A DNA stretch of 64,000 bases from Allonocardiopsis opalescens. Its GTDB lineage: Bacteria > Actinomycetota > Actinomycetes > Streptosporangiales > Streptosporangiaceae. Each line of letters starts with the position of its first letter. The stretch's first letter is position 1. Under the pieces are notes generated by a model. The model was not told the DNA's origin, did not search any database, and worked only from the letters and a program-made list of their open reading frames with translations. Shown one piece after another: positions 37,484-45,918 of the stretch. The position numbers were made by a program, and so were the translations under genes. Location of the stretch: NCBI RefSeq assembly GCF_003002095.1, contig NZ_PVZC01000003.1, forward strand, positions 1 through 64,000, given 5' to 3'.

Positions 37484-37521
37484 GTGGACGGGGCGCCGCC
37501 GGGCGCTCGGTTCGTCCACAG
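37484..37521. repeat. Heptamer pair without the 12-mer (copy D)
   Basis: TGTGGAC (37484-37490), 24 bp, GTCCACA (37515-37521): the same inverted pair and spacing as the other copies. The GGAAGAATGGAT motif and the hairpin are absent at the expected positions on both sides. It lies between the minus-strand AraC and TetR genes. Confidence 0.65.
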
Positions 37522-37620
37522 GCGGCCGGCCGGGGCTTGCGCCGCTCCGCACGCCGCCCCCTTCACGCGCCGCCCCTCGGTCGCCGCCGTGAGCGGGCGG
37601 CCGGGTCGCGGGCCGGTGCC

Positions 37621-38217
37621 TCAGCGCGGAGCCGCGCGGCCCCGGTCGGTGGCGCCCGAGCGGACGGCGCGGTCGACCAGGGCGTCGACCAGCCATTCGA
37701 AGCTGTCGTCGGCGGAGACCTTGAGGGCGAAGACCCCGGCCGCCTCCAGGGCGCAGAAGCCCTGCACGGCGCTGCGCACGGCGCGGGCGGTGTGCACGCG
37801 TTCGGGGCCGGAGATGCCGGTGGCGGCCAGGATGTCGGCGGCGACCGCCGCCGCCTCGTCGGCCGACCGCCGCACCTCGTCGTCCTGGTAGCCCTGCACG
37901 GCGAAGTGGGTGGCGGCGTAGAGGGCGGGCCTGGCCCTGGCGTAGTCGCGCTGGGCGTGGGCCATCGCGCGCAGGGCGTCGCCGCCGGACCGGCCGGTGG
38001 CGGCGACGCGCTGGGCGTGCGCGATCTCGTGGTGGCCCTTGGCGCACAGTGCGGCGCGCAGTTCGCGGATGCCGCCGGGGAGGTGCACGTAGAGGCTGGG
38101 CGGCGACACGTGGAGGTGGCGGGCGAGCGCGCTGATGGACAGGGCGTCGATGCCGTGGGCGTCGGCGTAGTCGACGGCGGCGTCGATGGTGGCCTGCCGG
38201 GAGAGACGCTTGCGCAT
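37621..38217 (-). CDS. TetR/AcrR family regulator (WHG domain type)
   Basis: 198 residues. HTH at residues ~5-50 (TIDAAVDYADAHGIDALSISALARHLHVSPPSLYVHLPGGIRELRAAL), with a C-terminal domain of the TetR_C_33/WHG group. It is divergent from the lipoprotein esterase gene. The 40-bp nested palindrome at 38307-38346 is the likely operator for both directions. Confidence 0.9.
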   Translation of the reverse strand: MRKRLSRQATIDAAVDYADAHGIDALSISALARHLHVSPPSLYVHLPGGIRELRAALCAKGHHEIAHAQRVAATGRSGGDALRAMAHAQRDYARARPALYAATHFAVQGYQDDEVRRSADEAAAVAADILAATGISGPERVHTARAVRSAVQGFCALEAAGVFALKVSADDSFEWLVDALVDRAVRSGATDRGRAAPR

Positions 38218-38306
38218 GGACCAGCCTGTACCGGGATCGCGGGTCGCCGCCCCGGGGCGGCGCGGTGGCCGGCGTACGCCGGCCCGCCCATTCTCGCACC
38301 GCAGCG

Positions 38307-38346
38307 CTCCTATAGGCTTTAGGACAAGTCCTACGAGCTATAGGAG
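38307..38346. promoter_or_regulatory. Nested 40-bp palindrome between TetR and esterase genes
   Basis: Outer arms CTCCTATAG (38307-38315) and CTATAGGAG (38338-38346), inner arms TAGGAC (38320-38325) and GTCCTA (38328-38333). Both share the centre between 38326 and 38327. It ends 5 bases before the esterase ATG; the right outer arm overlaps the AGGAG ribosome binding site. Confidence 0.72.
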
Positions 38347-38351
38347 ACCTG

Positions 38352-39317
38352 ATGCGTCCGACACGGGGGGCGGCCTGGGCGGCCGCGGCGCTGCTGGCGG
38401 CCGGATGCGCCGGGGCGCCGGCCGAGGCGCCCGGCGCCGCGGCCGCCGGCGCGGCGGCGGAGCCGCGGCTGATCGAGGGCACGCTGGAGTCGGGCGGCGA
38501 GGTCCGCGACTACCGGCTGCACCTCCCGCCCGGCGAGGGGCCGCCGGTGGTGATCGCGCTGCACGGCAAGGGCTCCTCGGCGGCCGACATGGACGAGTTC
38601 AACGGCCTGACCGGCGCCGCCCTGGAGTCCGGCCTCGCGGTCGCCTACCCGCAGGGGCTGCACGAGGGCTGGGGCGACCACCGGGTGCCCACCGAACTGC
38701 GCCCGGACCCCGGCGCCGACGTCGCCTTCCTGACCGCGCTGGCCGGGGAGCTGGCGGCCGAGTACGGGATCGACCCCGACCGCGTCTACCTGGCCGGGCA
38801 GTCCAACGGCGCCAACATGGCGCTGCGCGCGGCCGTCGAGGAGCCCGGGGTGTTCGCCGGGGTGGCGGCGGTGGCCGGGCAGCTCCCGCTGGACCCCGAG
38901 CCGATGCGCCCGGCGGAGGCGACGCCGCTGCTCATGGTCTACGGCACCGAGGACCCGCTGCGGCCCTACGAGGGGCTGCCCGAGGTGCCGCCCGGAGGCG
39001 GGTCGGGCGAGTTCGCCGAGCCGCCGATCACCACGATCGGCACCAGGGAGACGGCCGAGTCCTTCGCCGACGCCAACGGGGCGGCGGAGGAGGAGACTGA
39101 GGCGCTGCCCGACACCGACCCCGAGGACGGCACCACCGTGGAGCGCACCTCGTGGCACGACGGCGGCGGGCCGCCGCCGGTGGTGCTCTACACCGTCGAC
39201 GGCGGCGGGCACACCTGGCCGGGCGCCGCGGACCGGTTCGCCGACATCGTCGGGGTGACCAGCCGCGACATCGACGCCGGCGCGCTGATCGCGGAGTTCT
39301 TCGCCGGCCGGGGGTGA
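38352..39317 (+). CDS. Lipoprotein esterase of the LpqC/PHB-depolymerase-like family
   Basis: 321 residues. A signal peptide ends in a lipobox (LLAAGC, Cys near residue 19), so the mature protein is lipid-anchored outside the membrane. The alpha/beta hydrolase domain has VVIALHGKGSSAADMD, the nucleophile elbow GQSNGAN (Ser near 154), acid in YGTEDPL and His in DGGGHTWPG. LpqC-like proteins resemble feruloyl esterases and poly(hydroxybutyrate) depolymerases. It is controlled with the divergent TetR through the palindrome that overlaps its ribosome binding site. Confidence 0.9.
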   Translation: MRPTRGAAWAAAALLAAGCAGAPAEAPGAAAAGAAAEPRLIEGTLESGGEVRDYRLHLPPGEGPPVVIALHGKGSSAADMDEFNGLTGAALESGLAVAYPQGLHEGWGDHRVPTELRPDPGADVAFLTALAGELAAEYGIDPDRVYLAGQSNGANMALRAAVEEPGVFAGVAAVAGQLPLDPEPMRPAEATPLLMVYGTEDPLRPYEGLPEVPPGGGSGEFAEPPITTIGTRETAESFADANGAAEEETEALPDTDPEDGTTVERTSWHDGGGPPPVVLYTVDGGGHTWPGAADRFADIVGVTSRDIDAGALIAEFFAGRG

Positions 39318-39664
39318 GGGCGGGGCGCGCTCGGGCCGCCGCGGTATGAATCGGGGACGCGCCCCGTGAGTCGCGGCAGGTCCGCCGGGGCGCCGCGCGG
39401 TCGGCATCGGAGCCGACCGGCCGTCGGTTTCCACGGGGGGCGGCGCTGCCGGACGCTGCTGCCGCAGCGGGCGCCGAGCGCCCCTCCGCCGGAGGCGTGA
39501 TGCCGTTCCGCGACGAGCGGATCGCACTGCCGGCCGAGTCCGGGTGGGCGCGCTGCGGGTCGGTGGCCGGAGCGGTGGCGCGGGCCGGGGCGCTTCCGCC
39601 TCGGCAAGGCACAGGTGGCTCCGGCCGTCGCCGCCGACCAGAACGGGGCCGGCGGCGCGGCCGC
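39318..39664. other. Non-coding convergent interval
   Basis: 347 bp between the convergent esterase and membrane-protein genes. Frames are open on both strands because of the composition, but no ribosome site, domain or strong hairpin is convincing. Nothing identifiable is seen. Confidence 0.45.
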
Positions 39665-40225
39665 TCAGGCGTCGGGGCGGCGGCCGGGGCCGTCGCGGCG
39701 GTCCTCGCGCTCCAGTTCGCGGATGGCGCGGATGACGTCGTAGATGGCGTCGGTCTGGTCGGCCTGCACCGGCCGGGGCACCAGTGGCCGCTCCTCGGGG
39801 GCGCCGCCGGGCTCGCCGATCGCGCCCAGGCCGGCCGGCTCCACCCGCTCGTGCGGGCGGGGGCCCGGCGAGCGGTGCCGGCCGGCCGAGGGGTCCGGCG
39901 GGCGGGGCCGCTCGGCCGGCCGCTGCGGTTCGGGCGGGGCGGGCAGCGGTCCGGCGGCCCGGGCGGCCCGGCGGGCCGAGCGCTCGCGGGTCTCGGCCGG
40001 GTCGGCCAGCAGCCGGGTGCGCTTGGGCGGGCGACGCTTGCGGCGGGGCCGCACCAGCCAGCCCACCGGGTCGAGCAGCAGCCCGAACAGGGCGGCCGCT
40101 CCGATGAACACGGCGAACCAGGTCCACTCCACCGACGAGCCCGCCACCACCGCCGCGAGCAGGGCGACCGCCGCGATGAGCGCGAACAGCAGGCCGGAGA
40201 CCAGCAGGGTGCCTCGTCTGCTCAA
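39665..40225 (-). CDS. Two-helix membrane protein with a Pro/Arg-rich cytoplasmic tail
   Basis: 186 residues. Two membrane helices (residues ~8-28 and 34-55) are followed by a basic segment (RPRRKRRPPKRTRLL), a Pro/Arg/Glu-rich disordered region and a short C-terminal helix (TDAIYDVIRAIRELEREDRRD). TTG start with GGAGG ten bases upstream. Not recognised as a named family. It follows bioY on the same strand, 136 bases downstream. Confidence 0.7.
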   Translation of the reverse strand: MSRRGTLLVSGLLFALIAAVALLAAVVAGSSVEWTWFAVFIGAAALFGLLLDPVGWLVRPRRKRRPPKRTRLLADPAETRERSARRAARAAGPLPAPPEPQRPAERPRPPDPSAGRHRSPGPRPHERVEPAGLGAIGEPGGAPEERPLVPRPVQADQTDAIYDVIRAIRELEREDRRDGPGRRPDA

Positions 40226-40361
40226 GGTTCGACCTCCACACTGCCGGCGCCCGGGGGCGCGCCCGAAAGGCGCGCCGGGCGGCGGGCACCGGCGCCGGGA
40301 GCGCCGGACGGTCCGGCGCGCTGTCCGAATGGTACGACGCGGCGCTCCCGGGAGTCGTGGG

Positions 40362-40970
40362 TCAGGAGCGGTCGTCGGCTCCGCCGCCGAACCGCCCCAC
40401 CAGCGCCCACGCGCTCGGCAGCACCCCGGCCGCCAGCGCGATCTTGACGGCGTCGCCCACCAGGAAGGGCAGCACGCCCGCGGCCAGCGCCGCGGCGAAG
40501 CCCATGCCGGTGACGGCCATCAGGTACGGGAAGCCGATCGCGTAGACCACCAGGTTGCCCAGCACCATCGTGCCGGCCGCCCGCACCGGGGAGCGGTCGC
40601 CGCCACGACCGGCCAGCCAGCCCACCAGCCCGGCGGCCGCCACCATGCCCAGCACGTAGCCGAAGGACGGGAAGGCGAAGCCGCTGGTGGCGTCGGCGAA
40701 CCACGGCACCCCGGCGACGCCCGCCACCGCGTACAGGCCCATGGCCAGCAGCGCCCGGTGGAAGCCGAGGGTGGCGCCGACGGCGAGCGCGGCGAAGGTC
40801 TGCATGGTGAACGGGACCGGGGAGATCGCCGGAATGGTCACGGCTAGCTGCGCCGCGGCGCCGACCAGCGCGGCCGAGCCCACCACCAGTGCGATGTCGC
40901 GCACCAGCCGGCCGGGCAGCAGGTCGGCCAGCACCGCCGGGCGCCGGATCTCGGCATAGGCATTACTCAC
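40362..40970 (-). CDS. bioY: Biotin transporter substrate-binding subunit BioY
   Basis: 202-residue S component of an ECF-type vitamin transporter. Six membrane helices; PFTMQTFAALAVGATLGFHRALLAMGLYAVAGVAGVPWFA in the first half is the BioY signature, and GYVLGMVAAAGLVGWLAGRG follows. GTG start with GGAGG five bases upstream. The energising EcfA/T subunits are not nearby, so it must share them or act alone. No riboswitch or BirA-type operator was recognised upstream. Confidence 0.92.
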   Translation of the reverse strand: MSNAYAEIRRPAVLADLLPGRLVRDIALVVGSAALVGAAAQLAVTIPAISPVPFTMQTFAALAVGATLGFHRALLAMGLYAVAGVAGVPWFADATSGFAFPSFGYVLGMVAAAGLVGWLAGRGGDRSPVRAAGTMVLGNLVVYAIGFPYLMAVTGMGFAAALAAGVLPFLVGDAVKIALAAGVLPSAWALVGRFGGGADDRS

Positions 40971-41260
40971 GATGTCCTCCGCTGATCGGGTGGTACAAGC
41001 ATCCCGGGACGGGGTCCCGCTGAGAATCTAGCCAACCGGCGACTCCGTTCGGCTGTCCGGGGCGACAGTTCTTGGTCACTTCTCTTTGTCGGAGACCTAC
41101 TCGACATACCGCCGGAACGGTGGCTTAACAGCCGTAACCTCCGACACGCTTTGTACGGTAGCGACAAACGATCGGCGTGGGCGGCGCGGCCGGCGCCCCG
41201 CCCGCGCGCTCCGGGCGGACCCGGGTCGGGTCCGCCCCGGGCGTCTCGTAGCCTCGGGTT

Positions 41261-42046
41261 GTGCGAAGCGTGCTGCTGAACCGGCGCATGGTGGGGTTCC
41301 ACCTGCTGGTCCTGGTCCTGATCCCGGCCTTCATCTGGCTGGGCTTCTGGCAGTACGGCCGCTTCGAGGCGCGGCTGGCCTACGTGGAGCGGGTCGAGGC
41401 GAACATGGCCGCGCCCGCGCTGGACGTCTCGGAGCTGAGCGCGCCCGGCGAGCCGGTGCCCGACCCGCTGCGCTGGCACCGCGTCTCGGCCACCGGCCGC
41501 TACGACCAGGCGCGGGAGCTGTACGTGCGCAACCGCTCGGTCGACTCCGGACCGGGCATGTTCGTGATCACCCCGCTGGTCACCGCCGACGGCACCGCCG
41601 TGTGGGTGAACCGGGGCTGGGTGGCCAACCCGGCCGTCGCCACGGCCTCGCCCGAGGTCCCGCCGGTGCCCGAGGGCGAGGTCACCGTGGTGGGCCGGCT
41701 GGACCGCTCCGAGACGGAGGCGGAGACGGGCATCCGCGACCGGGGCGGCGTGCCCGAGGGGCAGGTCATGCTGATCGACGTGCCGTCGCTGGCCGAGGGG
41801 CTGCCGTACCCGTCCTACGGCGGCTACGTCACGCTGATCGAGCAGACCCCGGCCGAGACGGTCCTGGAGCCGGTGCCCCCGCCCAGCGCCAACTACGGCC
41901 TGAACATCGCCTACGCGGTGCAGTGGTGGCTGTTCGCCGTCATCGCGGTCGTGGGCTGGGTGTTCATGGTGCGCAGGGAGCTGGCCGAGCACCGCGCGGC
42001 GGCGGCCGCCGGACCGCCGCCGGCCGCCCGGGTCGGCACGCCCTAG
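41261..42046 (+). CDS. SURF1 family protein, second copy
   Basis: 261 residues with the SURF1 plan: N-terminal helix ending GFWQYGRFEARL, extracytoplasmic ATGRYDQARELYV, VWVNRGWVANP and VTVVGRLD, then a C-terminal helix (WWLFAVIAVVGWVFMV). It differs substantially from the SURF1 protein at 10868, so the two are old paralogues. They could serve different terminal oxidases. GTG start. No oxidase subunit is encoded nearby. Confidence 0.88.
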   Translation: MRSVLLNRRMVGFHLLVLVLIPAFIWLGFWQYGRFEARLAYVERVEANMAAPALDVSELSAPGEPVPDPLRWHRVSATGRYDQARELYVRNRSVDSGPGMFVITPLVTADGTAVWVNRGWVANPAVATASPEVPPVPEGEVTVVGRLDRSETEAETGIRDRGGVPEGQVMLIDVPSLAEGLPYPSYGGYVTLIEQTPAETVLEPVPPPSANYGLNIAYAVQWWLFAVIAVVGWVFMVRRELAEHRAAAAAGPPPAARVGTP

Positions 42047-42049
42047 CGC

Positions 42050-42290
42050 CGGGCGGCGGGCCCGGGGCGATCAGGCCCCGGGGCAGCAGGTCGAAGACCT
42101 GGCGGATCCGCTCCAGCAGGGCGACCAGGTCCTCGCGCGGCTCGCCGGTGTCGGGCACCCCGACCGCGGCGGCGAAGTGCCGCGGGGCGGCGGGGAACAG
42201 CTCGGGTCGGTTCTTCCAGCGCCGGTACGCGAGGTGCTTGCCGGTGCCCGCCCGCCTGGCGATGCCGTTCATAGCGGCCCCGGCGCGCTG
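42050..42290 (-). pseudogene. TetR-family regulator remnant
   Basis: On the minus strand the frame reads MNGIARRAGTGKHLAYRRWK, then NRPELFPAAPRHFAAAVGVP and DTGEPREDLVALLERIRQVF. This is the second half of a TetR HTH followed by the start of a TetR_C_16-like domain. The first HTH helix and the rest of the ligand domain are missing: downstream the frame runs into low-complexity Pro/Arg sequence, over the 3' end of the SURF1 gene. Conserved residues are altered (KHLAYRRWK for the usual KATLYRRWP). Confidence 0.6.
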
Positions 42291-42347
42291 ACCCCCGCGG
42301 GCCAGGGCCGCACGCCCGCCTTCCACGGCCGCTAGGCGCACGCCGAG

Positions 42348-42375
42348 GGCCGGGCGGGGGTTCCCCCGCCCGGCC
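42348..42375. terminator. Terminator hairpin downstream of catalase
   Basis: GGCCGGGCGGGGG and its exact 13-base complement around a TT loop, about 100 bases beyond the catalase stop on the minus-strand side. Confidence 0.65.
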
Positions 42376-42473
42376 GTCGTGGTGCCGGCCGGCCCGGTAA
42401 GGCCGGTCCGGCCCACGTCAGGTGTTCATCGGATGCGGCCGCGCTGGCCCGGCGGCCGTGCCGGTGGTGGCGG

Positions 42474-43925
42474 TCAGCCCAGGCCCAGGCCCCGGGCCAC
42501 GCCGGCGCCGAGGTCGGGGTGGACGTTGGTCCAGTACTCCACGACGCGCTTGTGCATGTCGCCGGTCACCTCGGGGGCCGAGGCGTGGCCGACGATGTTG
42601 GCGACCATGTGCTCGCGGTCGGTGTCGGACAGCACCTTCTCCCACAGGGCGCGCGGCTGGCCGAAGTCGTCGTCCTCCTTGTGCAGCTGGTAGGCGGAGC
42701 GGACGATCTCGCCGGTGACGCGGTAGTCCTCGCCGGCGAACAGCGCCGGGTCGGCGGCCGGGCCCGCGGCGGTGTTCGGCGCGTACACCGGGTCGCCGGG
42801 GTTGTGGTAGCGCATGGCGCCGTCGCGGTTGTAGGAGTGCACCGGCGACTTGGGCTGGTTCACCGGGAGCTGGAGGTAGTTGGTGCCGACGCGGTAGCGG
42901 TGGGCGTCGGGGTAGGAGAACAGCCGGCCCTGGAGCATCTTGTCGGGGCTGGCGGCGATGCCGGGGACGAGGTTGGCCGGCTCGAAGGCCGACTGCTCGA
43001 TCTCGGCGAAGTAGCTCTCCGGGTTGCGGTTGAGGGTGAACCGGCCGATGGTGATCTCCGGGTAGTCCTCGTGCGGCCACACCTTGGTGAGGTCGAAGGG
43101 GTTGAACCGGTAGTCGGCCGCGTCCTCGAACGGCATGATCTGCACGTTCACGGTCCACGACGGGTGGTCGCCGCCCTTGATGGCGGTGAACAGGTCGCGG
43201 ATGTGGTGGTCGGGGTCCTGGGCCTCCAGCTCCTTGGCCTCCAGGGCGGTGAAGTTCTGCACGCCCTGCTCGGTCTTGAAGTGGTACTTCACCCAGAACT
43301 TCTCGCCGGCGGCGTTGTACCACATGAAGGTGTGGCTGCCGAAGCCGTGCATGTGCCGCCAGGAGCGGGGGGTGCCGCGGTCGGTCATCAGGAAGCTGAC
43401 CTGGTGGGCGGACTCCGGCTGGAGGGTCCAGAAGTCCCACTGCATGTTGTTGTCGCGCAGGTGGTTGTCGGCGCGCCGCTTCTGGGAGTGGATGAAGTCG
43501 GCGAACTTGGAGGGGTCGCGGATGAAGAAGATCGGCGTGTTGTTGCCGACGATGTCGTAGTTGCCCTGCTCGGTGTAGAACTTCAGCGCGAAGCCGCGCG
43601 GGTCGCGGGCGGTGTCGGCGCTGCCGAGCTCGCCGGCGACCGTGGAGAAGCGGAGCAGCAGGTCGGTGCGGCGGCCCTTCTGGAAGAGGTCGGCCTTGGT
43701 GTACTGGCTGACGTCCTCGGTGATCTCCAGGAAGCCGTAGGCGCCGCCGCCCTTGGCGTGCACGACGCGCTCGGGCACGCGCTCGCGGTTGAACTGCGCC
43801 ATCTTCTGGATCAGGTAGTGGTCCTGCAGCAGCAGGGGCCCGTTGGGGCCCACCGACTGGGAGAACTGGTCGCTCGGCGCGGGGATGCCGGCGTCCGTGG
43901 TCGTGACGGGAACCCGCTCACTCAC
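42474..43925 (-). CDS. katA: Monofunctional heme catalase (clade 3-like)
   Basis: 483 residues, a small-subunit catalase that removes H2O2 in the cytoplasm. Catalytic His56 is in RVVHAKGGGAYG, the distal Asn in DIVGNNTPIFF near residue 129, and the proximal heme-binding Tyr in RLFSYPDAHRYR near 339. GTG start with AAGGAG six bases upstream. It lies 62 bases downstream of a Fur-type regulator gene on the same strand, the catR/furA-kat arrangement of actinobacteria, so peroxide should induce it. Confidence 0.96.
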   Translation of the reverse strand: MSERVPVTTTDAGIPAPSDQFSQSVGPNGPLLLQDHYLIQKMAQFNRERVPERVVHAKGGGAYGFLEITEDVSQYTKADLFQKGRRTDLLLRFSTVAGELGSADTARDPRGFALKFYTEQGNYDIVGNNTPIFFIRDPSKFADFIHSQKRRADNHLRDNNMQWDFWTLQPESAHQVSFLMTDRGTPRSWRHMHGFGSHTFMWYNAAGEKFWVKYHFKTEQGVQNFTALEAKELEAQDPDHHIRDLFTAIKGGDHPSWTVNVQIMPFEDAADYRFNPFDLTKVWPHEDYPEITIGRFTLNRNPESYFAEIEQSAFEPANLVPGIAASPDKMLQGRLFSYPDAHRYRVGTNYLQLPVNQPKSPVHSYNRDGAMRYHNPGDPVYAPNTAAGPAADPALFAGEDYRVTGEIVRSAYQLHKEDDDFGQPRALWEKVLSDTDREHMVANIVGHASAPEVTGDMHKRVVEYWTNVHPDLGAGVARGLGLG

Positions 43926-43987
43926 TGCTTGCTCCTTGGGGTTTCACGGTGTTGGCAGGCGTTCGGGGCGTGCGGCGCTGCCGGGCC

Positions 43988-44398
43988 CTAGTGGGCCTGG
44001 CAGGCCGGGCACAGCCCCCAGAAGTTCACCTCGGCCTCGTCGACGACGAAGCCGTGGGCGGCCGACGGCTCCAGACAGGGCGGTTCGCCCCTGACGCAGT
44101 CGACGTCGGCGACGGCGCCGCAGCTCCGGCAGACGATGTGGTGGTGGTTGTCGCCGACGCGCGCCTCGAACCGGGCGGGGCTGCCCGCGGGTTCGATGCG
44201 GCGGACCAGGCCGGCGCCGGTGAGCGCGTGCAGCGCGTCGTAGACGGCCTGGATGGTGACGTGTCCGACCTGGCTGCGGACTCTGCGGGTGATCGTCTCG
44301 ACGTCGAGGTGGTCGCCCGACCGGACGGTGCTCAGGATCGCCAGCCGCGCGGAGGTGACCCGTAGCCCGGCCGACCGGAGTCGGGTGGCGTCGTCCAT
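43988..44398 (-). CDS. Fur family peroxide-type regulator (CatR/PerR-like)
   Basis: 136 residues. A winged-helix domain (LRVTSARLAILSTVRSGDHLDVETI, TIQAVYDALHALTGAGLVRRI) is followed by a metal-binding dimerisation domain with HHHIVCRSCGAVADVDC and a second cysteine pair in GLCPACQ, the structural zinc site. Genes of this family next to catalase encode CatR/FurA regulators that lose DNA binding on oxidation. ATG at 44398; a GTG three codons earlier is possible. It is probably autoregulated through the inverted repeat at 44429. Confidence 0.93.
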   Translation of the reverse strand: MDDATRLRSAGLRVTSARLAILSTVRSGDHLDVETITRRVRSQVGHVTIQAVYDALHALTGAGLVRRIEPAGSPARFEARVGDNHHHIVCRSCGAVADVDCVRGEPPCLEPSAAHGFVVDEAEVNFWGLCPACQAH

Positions 44399-44428
44399 GA
44401 TCACCAATTTACCGGGCCAAACCTGAAT

Positions 44429-44450
44429 GATTCAAGAAAACGATTGAATC
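44429..44450. promoter_or_regulatory. Inverted repeat upstream of the catalase regulator
   Basis: GATTCAA and TTGAATC separated by GAAAACGA, 31 bases before the regulator ATG in an AT-rich patch. A likely operator for the Fur-type regulator controlling itself and catalase. Confidence 0.6.
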
Positions 44451-44693
44451 CAGAGAAGAGTCACACCGGCCCGGCCCGCCGGTCCGGGGCTACCGGGCGC
44501 GCCGCGATGACGATATTACGCTCAGTAGCCACACCCTGTCCGACTCCGGCCATCCGGACGACAAAAGGCCACATCAGAGTTACAAAACGGTCGAATCGCC
44601 GCCCGGAGCAGTAGCGTTCCGTTGAACGGCGCGGCACGGCGCCGCCCCGGTCCGCTGCGACCGTCTTTCGAACTCCCGAGCGGAGGGCCGATC

Positions 44694-45902
44694 ATGCCGC
44701 CTCGTCCACGCACGCCGCGGTCCAGGATCCTGTGCGCCGCGGCAGCCGCCGGAGCCGTCATCGCGCTGCCCGCCTGCGGCGCCTTCGGCGGCGCGGCCGA
44801 CGACGACGCCGACGCCGCGCCCAGCGCCGCCGCCTCCTCCGCCTCGCCCTCGCCGAGCGAGCCGGCCCCCGAGCCCTTCACCATCGCCTTCGGCGGCGAC
44901 GTCCACTTCGAGGGCATGCTCCGGCAGCGGCTGGACGAGGACCCCGAGACCGCGATCGGCCCGGTCGCCGAGGTGCTCAGCGAGGCCGACCTCGCGGTGG
45001 TGAACCTGGAGACCGCCATCACGGAGGGCGGCACCCCCGCCGACAAGGAGTTCGTGTTCCGCGCCCCGGCCACCGCGCTGGACGCGCTGGCCGCCGGGGG
45101 CGTCGACGTCGCCTCGGTGGCCAACAACCACGGCATGGACTACGGCGTCGACGGCCTCTACGACACCCTGGCCGCCGCCGAGGACCGCGGCTTCCCGCTG
45201 ATCGGCATCGGCGAGGACGCCGACGCCGCCTACGCCCCGCACATCGCCGAGGTCAACGGCAACACCGTCGCGGTCATCGGCGTCACCCAGGTGATGGACG
45301 ACCAGTACATCCCCACCTGGACCGCGACCGACACCCAGCCCGGCATGGCCTCGGCCAAGCCCGACTACGGCCTGGGCGGCGACGAGCGCACCCTGGAGGC
45401 GGTGCGCGCCGCCGCCGAGGAGGCCGACGCGGTCGTCGTCTACCTGCACTGGGGCCTGGAGGGCGACAACTGCCCGATGCAGGTGCAGACCGACTTCGCC
45501 GCGCGGCTGGCCGAGGCGGGCGCCGACGTGATCGTCGGCGGGCACGCCCACCGGGTGAACGCCGGAGGCTACCTCGGCGACGCCTACGTCCACTACGGCC
45601 TGGGCAACTTCGTCTTCTACCACGGTGTCGGCGACGGCGCCGAGACCGGCGTGCTGCGGCTGACCATGCAGGGCGACCGGGTGCTCGACGACGAGTGGCT
45701 GCCCGGCACGGTGACCGGCGGCATCCCGGTGCTGGCCGAAGACGAGGCGCAGATCAGCGCCGCCCTCGACCGGCAGGCCGAGCGGCTGGCCTGCACCAAT
45801 CTCGCCGCGGCCCCGGCCGGCGGCTCGGCCGGGCCGAGCCCCTCGGAGGCCACCGCCGCGCCCGTCGGCACCTCGGCCGAGCCCTCCGCGCCGGCCGGCT
45901 GA
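44694..45902 (+). CDS. CapA family lipoprotein (metallophosphoesterase-like)
   Basis: 402 residues. Signal peptide with lipobox LPAC (Cys near residue 28), a Ser/Ala/Pro-rich linker to ~60, then the PGA_cap/CapA domain: FGGDVHFEGML, VVNLETAITEGG, VASVANNHGMDYGVDGL, VVYLHWGLEGDN and DVIVGGHAHRVN, the metal and phosphoesterase-like motifs. CapA proteins take part in poly-gamma-glutamate synthesis, but the family is broader and no capB/capC genes are present, so a different extracellular hydrolase role is equally possible. GGAGGG precedes the ATG. Confidence 0.9.
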   Translation: MPPRPRTPRSRILCAAAAAGAVIALPACGAFGGAADDDADAAPSAAASSASPSPSEPAPEPFTIAFGGDVHFEGMLRQRLDEDPETAIGPVAEVLSEADLAVVNLETAITEGGTPADKEFVFRAPATALDALAAGGVDVASVANNHGMDYGVDGLYDTLAAAEDRGFPLIGIGEDADAAYAPHIAEVNGNTVAVIGVTQVMDDQYIPTWTATDTQPGMASAKPDYGLGGDERTLEAVRAAAEEADAVVVYLHWGLEGDNCPMQVQTDFAARLAEAGADVIVGGHAHRVNAGGYLGDAYVHYGLGNFVFYHGVGDGAETGVLRLTMQGDRVLDDEWLPGTVTGGIPVLAEDEAQISAALDRQAERLACTNLAAAPAGGSAGPSPSEATAAPVGTSAEPSAPAG

Positions 45903-45918
45903 GGCCCGCGGCCGGCCG

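Noticed and set aside
40971-41100. TPP riboswitch or T-box near bioY/SURF1
   Set aside because: CTGAGA and GGGTGGTAC fragments occur, but the other conserved parts of either RNA are missing and gene context does not fit.
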